Of a DNA stretch of 64,000 nucleotides, positions 36,850 to 45,544 are shown one piece after another (position 1 is the stretch's first letter; every line of letters starts with the position of its first letter). Made by a program: the position numbers and the translations under genes. The DNA comes from Enterococcus wangshanyuanii (lineage in GTDB: Bacteria > Bacillota > Bacilli > Lactobacillales > Enterococcaceae). The notes beneath the pieces are model-generated. The model worked only from the letters and a program-made list of their open reading frames with translations. It did not search any database and was not told the origin of the DNA. Where the stretch lies: the NCBI RefSeq assembly GCF_002197645.1, contig NZ_CP021874.1, positions 1,240,001-1,304,000 on the forward strand, written 5' to 3'.

Positions 36850-37849
36850 GCCCTTTTTGTATTTTTTTTGTTGAATCCCGCCAAAGAAGGGTCGTAGGTA
36901 GCTCTACAACTGCATTTTCAGCACTATCAGAATCTTTTATTTTTTTTATGAGTAACGTTCCGATAGTCTCACCGATTTGTTGAACAGGTTGCTCAATTAC
37001 TGTTAATTTTGGCTGTAAAATGTCGCTCAGTTCAAAATGATCAAAGCCAATAACAGAAACATCTTCGGGAATAACTAATTGCTGCTCGTAAATTGCTTGA
37101 ACAGCCCCAAGGGTCATATAGTAATTCGTGCTGTATAAAGCAGTGATTTCCCCTTCAGCTAATAACTCTCCAGCTTTTACATAGCCAGATTCTTTTTTAT
37201 AATCACCGATTTTAACAAGTGAAGAATCATATAGATCCAAGTTTTTCATAGCATCTACATAACCATTCAAACGTTCTCTACCAATAAAACGATCTTGGCT
37301 TCCTGCTATGACGCCAATTTTCTTGTGTCCTAATTTAGCCAATTTCTCTACTACAGTGTAAGAGGCGTGATAATTATCCACTAAAACTGTATCCGTTTGA
37401 AAATCAGCAATTGGTGCATCTACTGCAATAATCGGGATTCCTTCATTTCTAAATTTATCCAAGACAGCTAACTTTTCTTCCAGATGAAAAATAACCACAC
37501 CATCAACCGAACGCGAGCGCAAAAATTCTAATTTTTTTTCTAACTTCTGTAGATCATTTTGGTAGTCACAAAGAATCAGACTGTAATTATTTTCTTCCAA
37601 ATAAGATTCCAGATAGGTAACGATCGACGTTGCAAACACATCTGTCAACGTATTGATGACCACACCAATAGAAAGGCTCTTATTATTTTTAAGTCCTTTG
37701 GCAATAATATTTTCTTCGTACCCAAGCTTTTCAATTGCCGCACGAATATTATCCATATTGGTCTTTTTCAGCTGATGCCCATTTAAATATCTAGAAACTG
37801 TGCCTAAAGAAACACCCGCTTCTTTTGCGACTTCTCTAATCGTTGCCAC
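36839..37849 (-). CDS. LacI-family repressor of the PTS locus
   Basis: A 336-residue regulator. The N-terminal HTH is TIREVAKEAGVSLGTVSRYL with the hinge helix after it, and the periplasmic-binding-protein-like core spans about 60-330. The first codon is GTG with AAGGAG 11 bases upstream. It lies directly before EIIB on the same strand and should bind the paired TTGAACCGTTTCAA sites. The effector is unknown, probably the phosphorylated sugar of this PTS. Confidence 0.88.
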   Translation of the reverse strand: MATIREVAKEAGVSLGTVSRYLNGHQLKKTNMDNIRAAIEKLGYEENIIAKGLKNNKSLSIGVVINTLTDVFATSIVTYLESYLEENNYSLILCDYQNDLQKLEKKLEFLRSRSVDGVVIFHLEEKLAVLDKFRNEGIPIIAVDAPIADFQTDTVLVDNYHASYTVVEKLAKLGHKKIGVIAGSQDRFIGRERLNGYVDAMKNLDLYDSSLVKIGDYKKESGYVKAGELLAEGEITALYSTNYYMTLGAVQAIYEQQLVIPEDVSVIGFDHFELSDILQPKLTVIEQPVQQIGETIGTLLIKKIKDSDSAENAVVELPTTLLWRDSTKKIQKGLEN

Positions 37850-38044
37850 GTTATCATTTGCTCCTTCCTACAACGTACTATCTACATACTAACGAAGGTT
37901 TAAAATTATTTCAATCATAAATAGCGTATTGTTAGATATTTTTATTCATTTATAGCCTAGGGAGCGGTTCACTCAAAAGAAACGTTTGCTGTGTCTGATA
38001 GATTTACTTTTCATCCCCAAAAAAACTTAGCATTTTTTATCATT

Positions 38045-38088
38045 GACAAAAATAGACCTGAGTCAAAATCAAGCCTTTGACTCAGGTC
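38045..38088 (-). terminator. Terminator of trxB
   Basis: GACCTGAGTCAAA (38055-38067) pairs with TTTGACTCAGGTC (38076-38088); on the minus strand it is followed by TATTTTTG. Confidence 0.87.
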
Positions 38089-38122
38089 CTCATTGAAACA
38101 ACAGCAAAGCTGTATCAGTAAC

Positions 38123-39055
38123 TTATTTTACTTCTTCAACTTCTGCCATATCTTCAATATATTTGTACACTTGTTGCCCTGCGATTCCGCCTTCACCAAC
38201 AGCTGTTGTGATTTGACGTAATGTTTTCTCACGAACATCTCCGATTGCGTAAACACCAGGCATACTTGTCTTCATATCTTGATCTGTTTCGATCCAGCCT
38301 TCCGCATTTGTAAGACCCGCTTTTTTGAATGGTTCTGTCAACGGATCAAGTCCAACATAAATGAACACACCATCTGCATCGATCGATTTTACTTCATCAG
38401 TAACAACATTTCTTAATTGTCCGCCAGTGACAACCATATCATTACCGGTAATTTCTTCTAAAACAGTATTCCATTCAAATGAGATTTTTTCATTGGCAAA
38501 TGCACGGTCTTGAATGATTTTTTGAGCACGTAATTCGTCACGACGATGAACAATGACTACTTCTGAAGCAAACTGAGTTAAGTAGATTGCTTCTTCTACG
38601 GCTGAATCTCCGCCGCCGATCACCAATAATTTTTTATTACGGAAAAAAGCACCATCACAGACAGCACAGTACGAAACACCGCGTCCAGCAAATTCTTCTT
38701 CGCCTTTCACACCTAATTTACGGTGCTCACAGCCAGTCGCAATAATGACTGTTTTTGCTTGGTAGGTTTTATCATCGCAGATCACTTCTTTATACGTTCC
38801 CTGATCTTTGATATCCATTACGATCCCATAAGCATTTTCTGTACCGAATTTTTCTACATTTTCATACATTTTATAGGCTAGTTCAGGTCCCATGATCGAA
38901 TCAAATCCTGGGTAATTTTCTACCTCTGCCGTATTATTCATTTGTCCACCTGGTGCTCCACGTTCAATCATCAATACAGAAAGATTAGAACGAGACGCAT
39001 ATAAAGCAGCGGTCATCCCCGCAGGGCCTGCTCCGATTATAATCACATCATACAT
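38123..39055 (-). CDS. trxB: Thioredoxin reductase
   Basis: A 310-residue flavoprotein. FAD is bound through IIGAGPAGMTAALYASRSNL, the redox disulfide is in YCAVCDGAFF near residue 135, and NADPH is bound by IGGGDSAVEEAIYL. The C-terminal YAIGDVREKTLRQITTAVGE is also typical. It reduces thioredoxin with NADPH. It is a single gene with its own promoter at 39.2 kb and a strong terminator. Confidence 0.95.
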   Translation of the reverse strand: MYDVIIIGAGPAGMTAALYASRSNLSVLMIERGAPGGQMNNTAEVENYPGFDSIMGPELAYKMYENVEKFGTENAYGIVMDIKDQGTYKEVICDDKTYQAKTVIIATGCEHRKLGVKGEEEFAGRGVSYCAVCDGAFFRNKKLLVIGGGDSAVEEAIYLTQFASEVVIVHRRDELRAQKIIQDRAFANEKISFEWNTVLEEITGNDMVVTGGQLRNVVTDEVKSIDADGVFIYVGLDPLTEPFKKAGLTNAEGWIETDQDMKTSMPGVYAIGDVREKTLRQITTAVGEGGIAGQQVYKYIEDMAEVEEVK

Positions 39056-39101
39056 AAGTCTTTCAACCTCCGAATTTTCAAGTACATTTACTTTACTACT
39101 T

Positions 39102-39121
39102 AGATAGACGATTGTCTATCT
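39102..39121. promoter_or_regulatory. Inverted repeat in the trxB leader
   Basis: AGATAGAC-GATT-GTCTATCT, a perfect 8+8 repeat, lies about 55 bases past the predicted transcription start of trxB. It may be an operator or a leader hairpin. Confidence 0.45.
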
Positions 39122-39184
39122 TTCTGCCCGAGCCTACTTTTTCTAGCCAAACATTATTTTCTTTCATTAGCATCAACGTGATTT

Positions 39185-39213
39185 ATTATATCATGGTTCA
39201 TTCTGTCTTTAAA
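39185..39213 (-). promoter_or_regulatory. Promoter of trxB
   Basis: On the minus strand TTTAAA (39208-39213), a 17-bp spacer and an extended -10 TGATATAAT (TATAAT at 39185-39190). The leader would be about 120 bases. Confidence 0.65.
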
Positions 39214-39230
39214 TACTAGATTGAACAATA

Positions 39231-39269
39231 AAAAAGAAACGGTCAAAATAAAGATATCTTGACCGTTTC
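39231..39269 (-). terminator. Terminator of the ABC exporter operon
   Basis: GAAACGGTCAA (39236-39246) pairs with TTGACCGTTTC (39259-39269); T residues follow on the minus strand. Confidence 0.82.
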
Positions 39270-39273
39270 CTTA

Positions 39274-41058
39274 TTATCCTTCACCATTCTGTAGTTGATA
39301 CATATCTGCATAAAGTCCATTTTTCTTTAGCAGTTGCTCATGATTCCCACGTTCTACAATTCGACCTTTATCTAAAACCAAAATGAGATCAGCATCCCGA
39401 ATCGTCGACAAACGATGAGCAATCGCGATCGTCGTTCTTCCTTGTCTCATATTAGCCAAACCTTCTTGGATCAACCCCTCAGTTTCTGTATCGATATTCG
39501 CCGTTGCTTCATCCAGTACAAGAATTTTCGGATCAGTGACCATCGTTCGTGCAAATGAAATCAATTGACGCTGTCCACTGGAATAGCTTGCACCACGTTC
39601 AATCACTTTCGCATGATATTTTCCAGGCAATGTCTCAATAAATTTATCCGCCTGAACAAACGTTGCAGCAGCCTTGATTTGTTCATCTGTAATATCAGGA
39701 TTCAGCATCCGAATATTCCCAGCGATATCTCCGTAAAACATAAAGGCGTCTTGTAAAACCAAGCCTAATTTTTGACGCAACTCTGGCAATGGATATTCAC
39801 GAATATCCCGATCATCGATCAAGATTTCGCCTTCGTAAAATTCATAGAAGCGCATCAATACATTGATGATCGAGCTTTTTCCACTACCTGTGTGTCCAAT
39901 CAAAGCTACTGTTTCTCCTGGGTAAGCAATAAAACTGATATGATCCAGCACATTATTTTCTCCATCATAAGAAAAACTAACATTTCGAAACTCGATTTTG
40001 CCTTCTGTAATCGTGGCATCAGCACAGGGATTTTGTTGCGGTGTAACTTCTTGATTATCAAAAATTTTAAGGATCCGACTTCCTGCAACCATACCATCTG
40101 TAAAAACACTCAAAAAATCCATCATTTGCGTCATCGGATTAAAGAAGGCCTGAACATAGGTCACAAAAGCATAAATCATCCCAACTTCTACCGGAGAATG
40201 CAGCGCATCATACCCAAATAAGGTCAAAGACAAAGCAATTGCCAGCGTATACAGAAAATTGATGATTGGTCCTAACAGCAATGAATTCGTGCGAATCATC
40301 GAAAAACGAGTTCGTAAATATTCATCATTTGTTTCTTCAAACTCTTTTTCCAAACGCGTTTCTTGTCTAAACTGCTGAATGATCTGCATGCCTGAAATAT
40401 ATTCATTTAATTTTGTATTCAGTTGACTCAGTTTTTCCCGCATGCTTCGGTAAATTCTAGAACTAAATTTTTGATAATACCAAATAACGATCAATAAAAT
40501 CGGTAAGAAGATCAAGTTATATAAAGCAATTTTCCCATTGATCTGAAACATTGCGATAAATGAAGAAACGACTGCAAAAATACCCGTCAAAACCATCAAA
40601 AAGACATACCAAAATTCAAACAACGTTTCTGTGTCATTTGTCACACGGGAAACGATTGATCCCGCCGGTGTTTGGTCAAAGTAGCTCATCCCCAGAGTCT
40701 GAAGCTTTTCAAACAACTTCACTCGAATATGTTGATAGGTTTTTAATGACGCCATTGAATACAAAAACCATTGAAAAAACCAAATAATGCTTTTCACGAT
40801 GATCCCAAATAAATACAGTCCGGCAAAAAAGAAAATCACTTGATTCGTTGCTGTTTTTGGTGTTAAATAATCATCCATGAACAATTGAATGATTCGTGGC
40901 AAAATAATATTGATGACAGAAAGAATCAGTGCAAAGAAAATAGCTGATAAAAAGGTTCGGCGAAAAGGCTTAGCAAATTTAAGCAGCCGTTTTACGATCG
41001 TCACTTGTTCTTTTAGCGGTATCGATTTTGTCCATTCTGATTCATATTTTTCTTCCAT
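39274..41058 (-). CDS. Heterodimeric ABC exporter half, active catalytic Glu (YheH/LmrD-like)
   Basis: A 594-residue half-transporter. Six membrane helices (about 30-330) precede the nucleotide-binding domain (355-590), with Walker A ALIGHTGSGKSS, signature ASYSSGQRQLISFA (not LSGGQ) and Walker B ILVLDEATANID with the catalytic Glu. The neighbouring half has the opposite set of changes, so the pair forms one canonical and one degenerate ATP site, like LmrCD or BmrCD. Multidrug efflux is the likely role. The start shares one base with the stop of the upstream gene. Confidence 0.88.
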   Translation of the reverse strand: MEEKYESEWTKSIPLKEQVTIVKRLLKFAKPFRRTFLSAIFFALILSVINIILPRIIQLFMDDYLTPKTATNQVIFFFAGLYLFGIIVKSIIWFFQWFLYSMASLKTYQHIRVKLFEKLQTLGMSYFDQTPAGSIVSRVTNDTETLFEFWYVFLMVLTGIFAVVSSFIAMFQINGKIALYNLIFLPILLIVIWYYQKFSSRIYRSMREKLSQLNTKLNEYISGMQIIQQFRQETRLEKEFEETNDEYLRTRFSMIRTNSLLLGPIINFLYTLAIALSLTLFGYDALHSPVEVGMIYAFVTYVQAFFNPMTQMMDFLSVFTDGMVAGSRILKIFDNQEVTPQQNPCADATITEGKIEFRNVSFSYDGENNVLDHISFIAYPGETVALIGHTGSGKSSIINVLMRFYEFYEGEILIDDRDIREYPLPELRQKLGLVLQDAFMFYGDIAGNIRMLNPDITDEQIKAAATFVQADKFIETLPGKYHAKVIERGASYSSGQRQLISFARTMVTDPKILVLDEATANIDTETEGLIQEGLANMRQGRTTIAIAHRLSTIRDADLILVLDKGRIVERGNHEQLLKKNGLYADMYQLQNGEG

Positions 41059-42809
41059 TAGGCGTCACTCCCTTCGATTTTAGCTTCCAGTTGTTGTTTG
41101 TCCCACATCCGTTTATACCAGCCTGCTAAATGCAATAACTCTTGATGCGTTCCCCGTTCAATGATCTTTCCTTCATCTAAGACGATGATTTCCTTCGCAT
41201 GCATCACACTACTTAATCGGTGAGCTGCAATGATCGTTGTTTTTTCTTTACGTGCTTCTTTTAAATTCGACAGAATTGCTTCTTCTGTTTTAGCATCCAC
41301 AGCAGATAACGCATCATCAAGAATCAGTAATTCTGGATCGACGATCAATGCTCTAGCAATCGAAATCCGTTGTTTTTGTCCACCAGATAACGACACCCCA
41401 CGTTCTCCAACTAAGGTATCATACCCTTTTGGAAAAGCTTTGATCTCATTGTTGATAAACGCCATTGTTGCCGCTTGTTCCACTTGTTCATCTGAAAAAT
41501 CAGGGTTAGCAAACCGAATATTTTCGCGAATCGTCATTGAAAATAGAAAATGATCTTGCGGCACATAACCGATTGAATGCATCAAAGCATCCAACGAATA
41601 ATCTTTGATATTGTGTCCGCCAAATGACACTTGGCCTTGATAATTATCATATTCACGCATCAATAGTTTTAAGATCGTTGTCTTACCTGCTCCTGTTTTC
41701 CCAACGATTCCTAATGTTTCCCCTTCATTTAAGACAAATTTGATTTGCTCTAAGGTTGTTTCTTTATCCTTTGGATACTTAAATTCTGCAACTTCGATCG
41801 CCAGTTCTCCCTTAGCTGGTGTCTGAATCGCATCTTTTCGCTCAACAATATGTGACTTTGCATGAAGCAGTTCATTGACCCGATCATAACTGGCATTCCC
41901 GCGCTCCAAAACATTGAATAAACGTCCGATTGCAAACATCGGCCAAATCAGCATGCCGATATAACTAATAAAAGAGATCAGTTGACCGATCGTAATTGTG
42001 CCATCCATAATAAAACGCCCGCCAATTATGATCGTCAGCACATATGAAATGCCAATAATCAGTGTGATGAACGGATCGAATAATGCATCTAAAAAGTTTA
42101 CCCGTTTATTTTTAATGATCGCATCATTGATTTTTTCAGTAAAATCTGCAATGTCTTCCTTTTCTTGTCCAAACGTTTTGATTACTTTCATTCCTGTGAT
42201 GCTTTCCTGTGTTTTATCGTTGATCGTCGAAAACGCGGCTTGCGAATCACGGAATGCATCGTGCAGTTTTGAACCCAAAATTCGCGATGTCACTGCTAAT
42301 AAAGGCAATGGAATCAAGGCGATCAGCGTCAACCGCCAATCGACAAACAAGATCATCGCGATGATCGTGGCGCCTCCAGTGATCAATGAATCCGCAAAAG
42401 TTAAAATACCTGCACCCGCAACATTTTGAATCGCGTTCAAATCATTTGTTGCATGTGCCATCAAGTCCCCCGTGCGATAATTTTGATAAAAGACAGCATC
42501 CATTTTTGTAAAATGATGAAATAATTGCCTTCTTAAATTTTTCTCAAGTCGGGCAGCGCTTCCCCAAATATGCAAACGCCAAATATAACGAAAAATATAT
42601 TGTGCTAAAGCTGCTGCCAATAATACACCTACCCAAAATAAAATCGACTGAATCGCTATATTTTTAGCAGCGATTTCATCAACCACGATCCCAATGACCT
42701 TCGGCGGAACTAGCTGTACAAGGGCAACTATGATCAATGAAAAAACCCCAATAACATAACTTTTCTTTTCCTGCCTAAAAAACCAACCTAATTTTTTAAA
42801 TATAGACAT
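41058..42809 (-). CDS. Heterodimeric ABC exporter half, degenerate site (YheI/LmrC-like)
   Basis: A 583-residue half-transporter with six membrane helices (about 15-320) and a nucleotide-binding domain (340-575): Walker A GIVGKTGAGKTT, signature VSLSGGQKQRISIAR and Walker B LLILDDALSAVDAKTE. Asp replaces the catalytic Glu after Walker B, the hallmark of the degenerate partner. The start is the ATG at 42809, seven bases from GAGGAG. It is the first gene of the two-gene operon. I saw no adjacent regulator. Confidence 0.88.
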   Translation of the reverse strand: MSIFKKLGWFFRQEKKSYVIGVFSLIIVALVQLVPPKVIGIVVDEIAAKNIAIQSILFWVGVLLAAALAQYIFRYIWRLHIWGSAARLEKNLRRQLFHHFTKMDAVFYQNYRTGDLMAHATNDLNAIQNVAGAGILTFADSLITGGATIIAMILFVDWRLTLIALIPLPLLAVTSRILGSKLHDAFRDSQAAFSTINDKTQESITGMKVIKTFGQEKEDIADFTEKINDAIIKNKRVNFLDALFDPFITLIIGISYVLTIIIGGRFIMDGTITIGQLISFISYIGMLIWPMFAIGRLFNVLERGNASYDRVNELLHAKSHIVERKDAIQTPAKGELAIEVAEFKYPKDKETTLEQIKFVLNEGETLGIVGKTGAGKTTILKLLMREYDNYQGQVSFGGHNIKDYSLDALMHSIGYVPQDHFLFSMTIRENIRFANPDFSDEQVEQAATMAFINNEIKAFPKGYDTLVGERGVSLSGGQKQRISIARALIVDPELLILDDALSAVDAKTEEAILSNLKEARKEKTTIIAAHRLSSVMHAKEIIVLDEGKIIERGTHQELLHLAGWYKRMWDKQQLEAKIEGSDA

Positions 42810-42910
42810 GTACATTCTCCTCTTCTAAACTTGCTACTTGCCACTCACATCATTTCTCTGTTGTTTTCCCATTATCTATACAACTCCTTTCATTTCTTAA
42901 AAATAAGTGC

Positions 42911-42940
42911 AAAAAAAACGGGCTAAAAAATCAGCCCGTT
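42911..42940 (-). terminator. Terminator of yneF
   Basis: AACGGGCT (42917-42924) pairs with AGCCCGTT (42933-42940); on the minus strand eight T residues follow. Confidence 0.85.
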
Positions 42941-42974
42941 GTGCTCTTGAAATCTGAATAGCTTCTAAAAGAAC

Positions 42975-43196
42975 CTATTTGTCGCCTTGGTTCTTCATTT
43001 GCTGCATCATTTGACGTATCTTCTTCTCAGAAGGTTTTTGTCCCATAGACATCATCATCATTCGTAACATATCCTCATTAACGGGAGGATTCTTTTTAAA
43101 GTAATCTTGCATATATTTGCGCGCAAGGAAAAATCCGCCTGCTGCACCTGCTAATAAAGCGATAATCGCGATTAACACTACTAAACCTGTTGACAT
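42975..43196 (-). CDS. yneF: YneF family (UPF0154) protein
   Basis: A 73-residue protein. One N-terminal membrane helix (residues 5-25, [20 protein letters not shown]) is followed by [19 protein letters not shown] and a methionine-rich tail, the conserved UPF0154 layout. It is widespread in Firmicutes with no defined function. It is a single gene with its own terminator. Bases 43197-43452, before nfo, show only a weak hairpin near 43.43 kb. Confidence 0.85.
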   Translation of the reverse strand: MSTGLVVLIAIIALLAGAAGGFFLARKYMQDYFKKNPPVNEDMLRMMMMSMGQKPSEKKIRQMMQQMKNQGDK

Positions 43197-43452
43197 ATAA
43201 ATCTCTCCTTTCTCATAGAAAAGCCAGACAAAAGTTTCTGCACTCTAAACCAATTACGCAGTCAATGCTTTTGTTGAACTCATTATTTCTAATTTTATTG
43301 AGGACTTTATCCTCTTTTTAATGAAATTGCTCTCAAGAAATCATTTTACTAGAAAGCTGGTGAAAAGAAAAGCTATTTTACTATATTATTCACAAGAAAT
43401 TTATGAATAGCCATTTCTCATATTTGCTGCAGATAAAATGACTGTAGCATTT

Positions 43453-44346
43453 TTATTTTTGTGCTTCTATTTTCTCTAACAAATCTGGATCGAATGTTTG
43501 CGATTTTAACATAGCAATCTCATAGCCATAAGGTGCTTTACTTGTCTTTTTATCTGCACCAACATAAGGCGTTTCTAAAATTTTTGGCAGTTCTGTCAAT
43601 GTTTCATGATGAACGACTTTGTTCAATGCATCAAACCCGATCGTTCCAAAACCGATATTTGCATGACGATCTTTATGAGACCCCATCGGATTTTTAGAAT
43701 CATTCACATGAACGACTTTCAAGCGATCTAACCCGATAATTTTGTCAAATTCTTCCAAGACACCATCAAAATCCTCTTTTACATTATAACCAGCATCGTT
43801 GATATGGCATGTATCCATCGTTACCGATAATTTGTCATTTAATGTAACGCCTTCGATGATCGTCGCTAATTCTTCAAATGTCCGCCCCAGCTCAGTCCCT
43901 TTACCAGCCATTGTTTCTAACGCGATCTGTGGAACTTGCTCTTTCCAAAGCACTTCATCTAAACCTTTGATAATTTGTTTTAACCCAGCATCGACACCAG
44001 CTCCAACGTGAGCTCCCGGATGCAGGGTAATTTGTGTGGCGCCTAAAGCTTGTGCTCGTTCAATTTCCTGACGTAAAAAAGCCGTTGCAAAACCAAAATT
44101 TTCTACTTTGATCGTATTACCTAAATTAATTATATATGGTGCATGAACAACGATATTGCTCAAATGATGCTCAGCCATAAATTTTTGACCTGCCTCTATA
44201 TTCATCTCTTCAATTGGTTTACGGCGCGTATTTTGAGGTGCACCTGTATAGATCATAAACGTTGTAGCATCATAACTAGCAGCCTCCTCAGCAGCTCCTA
44301 ATAACATTTTTTTACCACTCATACTCACATGCGAACCTAATAACAT
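43453..44346 (-). CDS. nfo: Endonuclease IV
   Basis: A 297-residue AP endonuclease of the xylose-isomerase-like TIM-barrel. Zinc ligands are in [35 protein letters not shown] and [18 protein letters not shown]. It cuts DNA 5' to abasic sites in base excision repair. AAGGAGG lies before the ATG; directly upstream begin the hairpin modules of region B, so the nfo transcript may carry them. Confidence 0.95.
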   Translation of the reverse strand: MLLGSHVSMSGKKMLLGAAEEAASYDATTFMIYTGAPQNTRRKPIEEMNIEAGQKFMAEHHLSNIVVHAPYIINLGNTIKVENFGFATAFLRQEIERAQALGATQITLHPGAHVGAGVDAGLKQIIKGLDEVLWKEQVPQIALETMAGKGTELGRTFEELATIIEGVTLNDKLSVTMDTCHINDAGYNVKEDFDGVLEEFDKIIGLDRLKVVHVNDSKNPMGSHKDRHANIGFGTIGFDALNKVVHHETLTELPKILETPYVGADKKTSKAPYGYEIAMLKSQTFDPDLLEKIEAQK

Positions 44347-44373
44347 AAAAATCCTCCTTAAAATAAAAGCGGA

Positions 44374-44468
44374 ACAAATCGCTTAATCCTGTAGAAAATT
44401 AGGAAATTGACTTTGTGGTGTCCTTTGCCACACTGGCAATTTATCTATTTTCCTAAGGATTGATTTGT
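44374..44468. repeat. Hairpin module B1, abutting the nfo ribosome binding site
   Basis: The outer stem ACAAATC...AATCCT pairs with AGGATT-GATTTGT and the inner stem has TGTGG with CCACA. Outer arms equal those of module A2 near yerC. The edge toward nfo (TAAAAGCGGAACA on this strand) reads TGTTCCGCTTTTA in the nfo direction, then AAGGAGG follows. Confidence 0.8.
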
Positions 44469-44485
44469 GCAGCTGGATAACATAA

Positions 44486-44590
44486 ATGATCAACACTTTC
44501 TTCGAAAGTCTTGTACTGTTCATCATCAACTCAATTTCTTTCGTTGTGATTCTCAGCAAAAGCGGAATGAGCCTGTTTAGTCTCGACTAG
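44486..44590 (+). CDS. Possible small hydrophobic peptide, linker copy 1
   Basis: A 34-codon frame starting MINTFFESLVLFIINSISFV, with one membrane-helix-like stretch and a short polar tail. It lies in the linker between modules B1 and B2, antisense to nfo. No good ribosome binding site precedes it (only GGAT). Copy 3 (44876) keeps the frame, but copies 2 and A are shifted, and the linker also contains small stems (ACTTTC/GAAAGT and G(T/C)TG/CAGC). Either a type I toxin-like peptide or a non-coding RNA segment. Confidence 0.35.
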   Translation: MINTFFESLVLFIINSISFVVILSKSGMSLFSLD

Positions 44591-44661
44591 AAAATAGGAA
44601 AACATGACTGAGGTGCTTTTTGCCTCATTCAGGTTTTATCTTTTTCTCGAGAGACTGGCTC
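44569..44661. repeat. Hairpin module B2
   Basis: The outer stem GAGCC...AGTCTCGA pairs with TCGAGAGACT-GGCTC. The inner stem CTGAGG pairs with CCTCATTCAG around TGCTTTTTG. Arms differ from the other modules but stay complementary. Confidence 0.8.
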
Positions 44662-44680
44662 ATACAGCTGGATAAAACAA

Positions 44681-44800
44681 ATGTTCAACACTTTCTTGCG
44701 AAAGTCTTGTACTGTTCATCATCAGCTCAATTTCTTTCGCTGTGATTCTCAGCAAAAGCGGAACAGGTCACTTAGCCTTGACCGGAAAATAGGAAAAATG
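44681..44800 (+). pseudogene. Frameshifted linker peptide, copy 2
   Basis: This is the same segment as copy 1, but one extra base near 44698 breaks the frame after MFNTF. Without it the frame would run to a TAG at the same relative place as in copy 1. The insertion falls in the loop of the small ACTTTC/GAAAGT stem, which is compatible with a structural rather than a coding role. Confidence 0.4.
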
Positions 44801-44858
44801 AAATGTGGCGCTTTTTGTCACAATTCATTTTTATCTTTTTCCAGAAAGGCTGAGCTGT
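44763..44858. repeat. Hairpin module B3
   Basis: The outer stem ACAG...AGCCTT pairs with AAGGCT...CTGT. The inner stem GAAATGTG pairs imperfectly with CACAATTC around the conserved GCGCTTTTTG loop. ATAGGAAAA and TATCTTTTTCC flank the inner stem, as in the other modules. Confidence 0.78.
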
Positions 44859-44875
44859 GCAGCTAGATAATATAA

Positions 44876-44953
44876 ATGATCAACACTTTCTTTGAAAGTC
44901 TTGTACTGTTCATCATCAGCTCAACATCTTTCGCTGTGATTCTCAGCAAATGA
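44876..44953 (+). CDS. Possible small hydrophobic peptide, linker copy 3
   Basis: A 25-codon frame MINTFFESLVLFIISSTSFA ending VILSK. It differs from copy 1 at four codons, only one of them silent, so codon-level selection is not evident. A more decayed copy continues to about 45012 (CTCGTATTGACC..., TTTCACTGTG). Bases 45013-45075 show nothing more. Confidence 0.33.
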   Translation: MINTFFESLVLFIISSTSFAVILSK

Positions 44954-45075
44954 TCCACTACGAATGTCTCGTATTGACCTATATCAGTTCATCTCTTTCA
45001 CTGTGTTCCACAGTACACCCATCCTCTAAAAGAGTACGTGAATCACTGATAAAAGACAATCTTTTTGCTTCTTGA

Positions 45076-45528
45076 TCACTGTCCTTTTTTCGTTTTATAT
45101 CGACTATAGCTGGCAATCCATTCATCCATCGAGATTTTACTCACCAATTCTCCGATCAACGCATAAGGAATCGTCTTCGTATTTGTAAATCGAATACAGC
45201 TCTTTCCCATATTCAATTTAGTTGGAACTGTTTGTTTATATTCTTCTTGAAACCATTGTAGTAACTCTTTATTTCCCATGATTCCCATATGATAAAGTGC
45301 AAGATGCTTTTTCTGAGCGCCCAGACTAATAAACGGCAATGGTTCATCGTTACGATTCAAATAGCCTTCTGGAAAAATACTTAGCGGTACCACATAAGTT
45401 GGCATGCCATACTGCATCTGTAAGACAAAACCCTCAGGTATATTTTCAGCAATAGTTTGAGCCAACATTTTATATGCAGCTTGCCACTTCTCATCTACCT
45501 CTTCAACATATTCTTCTATTTGCTCCAT
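45076..45528 (-). CDS. DUF1801 family protein
   Basis: A 150-residue protein. The DUF1801 fold is recognisable from VLQMQYGMPTYVVP, PFISLGAQKKHLALYHMGI and the C-terminal MGKSCIRFTNTKTIPYALIG. The family (YdhG-like) contains frataxin-like iron-binding proteins, but most members are uncharacterised. It lies 16 bases behind the YdeI-like gene, so they form one operon. A second DUF1801 protein is encoded nearby on the other strand. Confidence 0.75.
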   Translation of the reverse strand: MEQIEEYVEEVDEKWQAAYKMLAQTIAENIPEGFVLQMQYGMPTYVVPLSIFPEGYLNRNDEPLPFISLGAQKKHLALYHMGIMGNKELLQWFQEEYKQTVPTKLNMGKSCIRFTNTKTIPYALIGELVSKISMDEWIASYSRYKTKKGQ

Positions 45529-45544
45529 AACTTCTCTCCATTTT

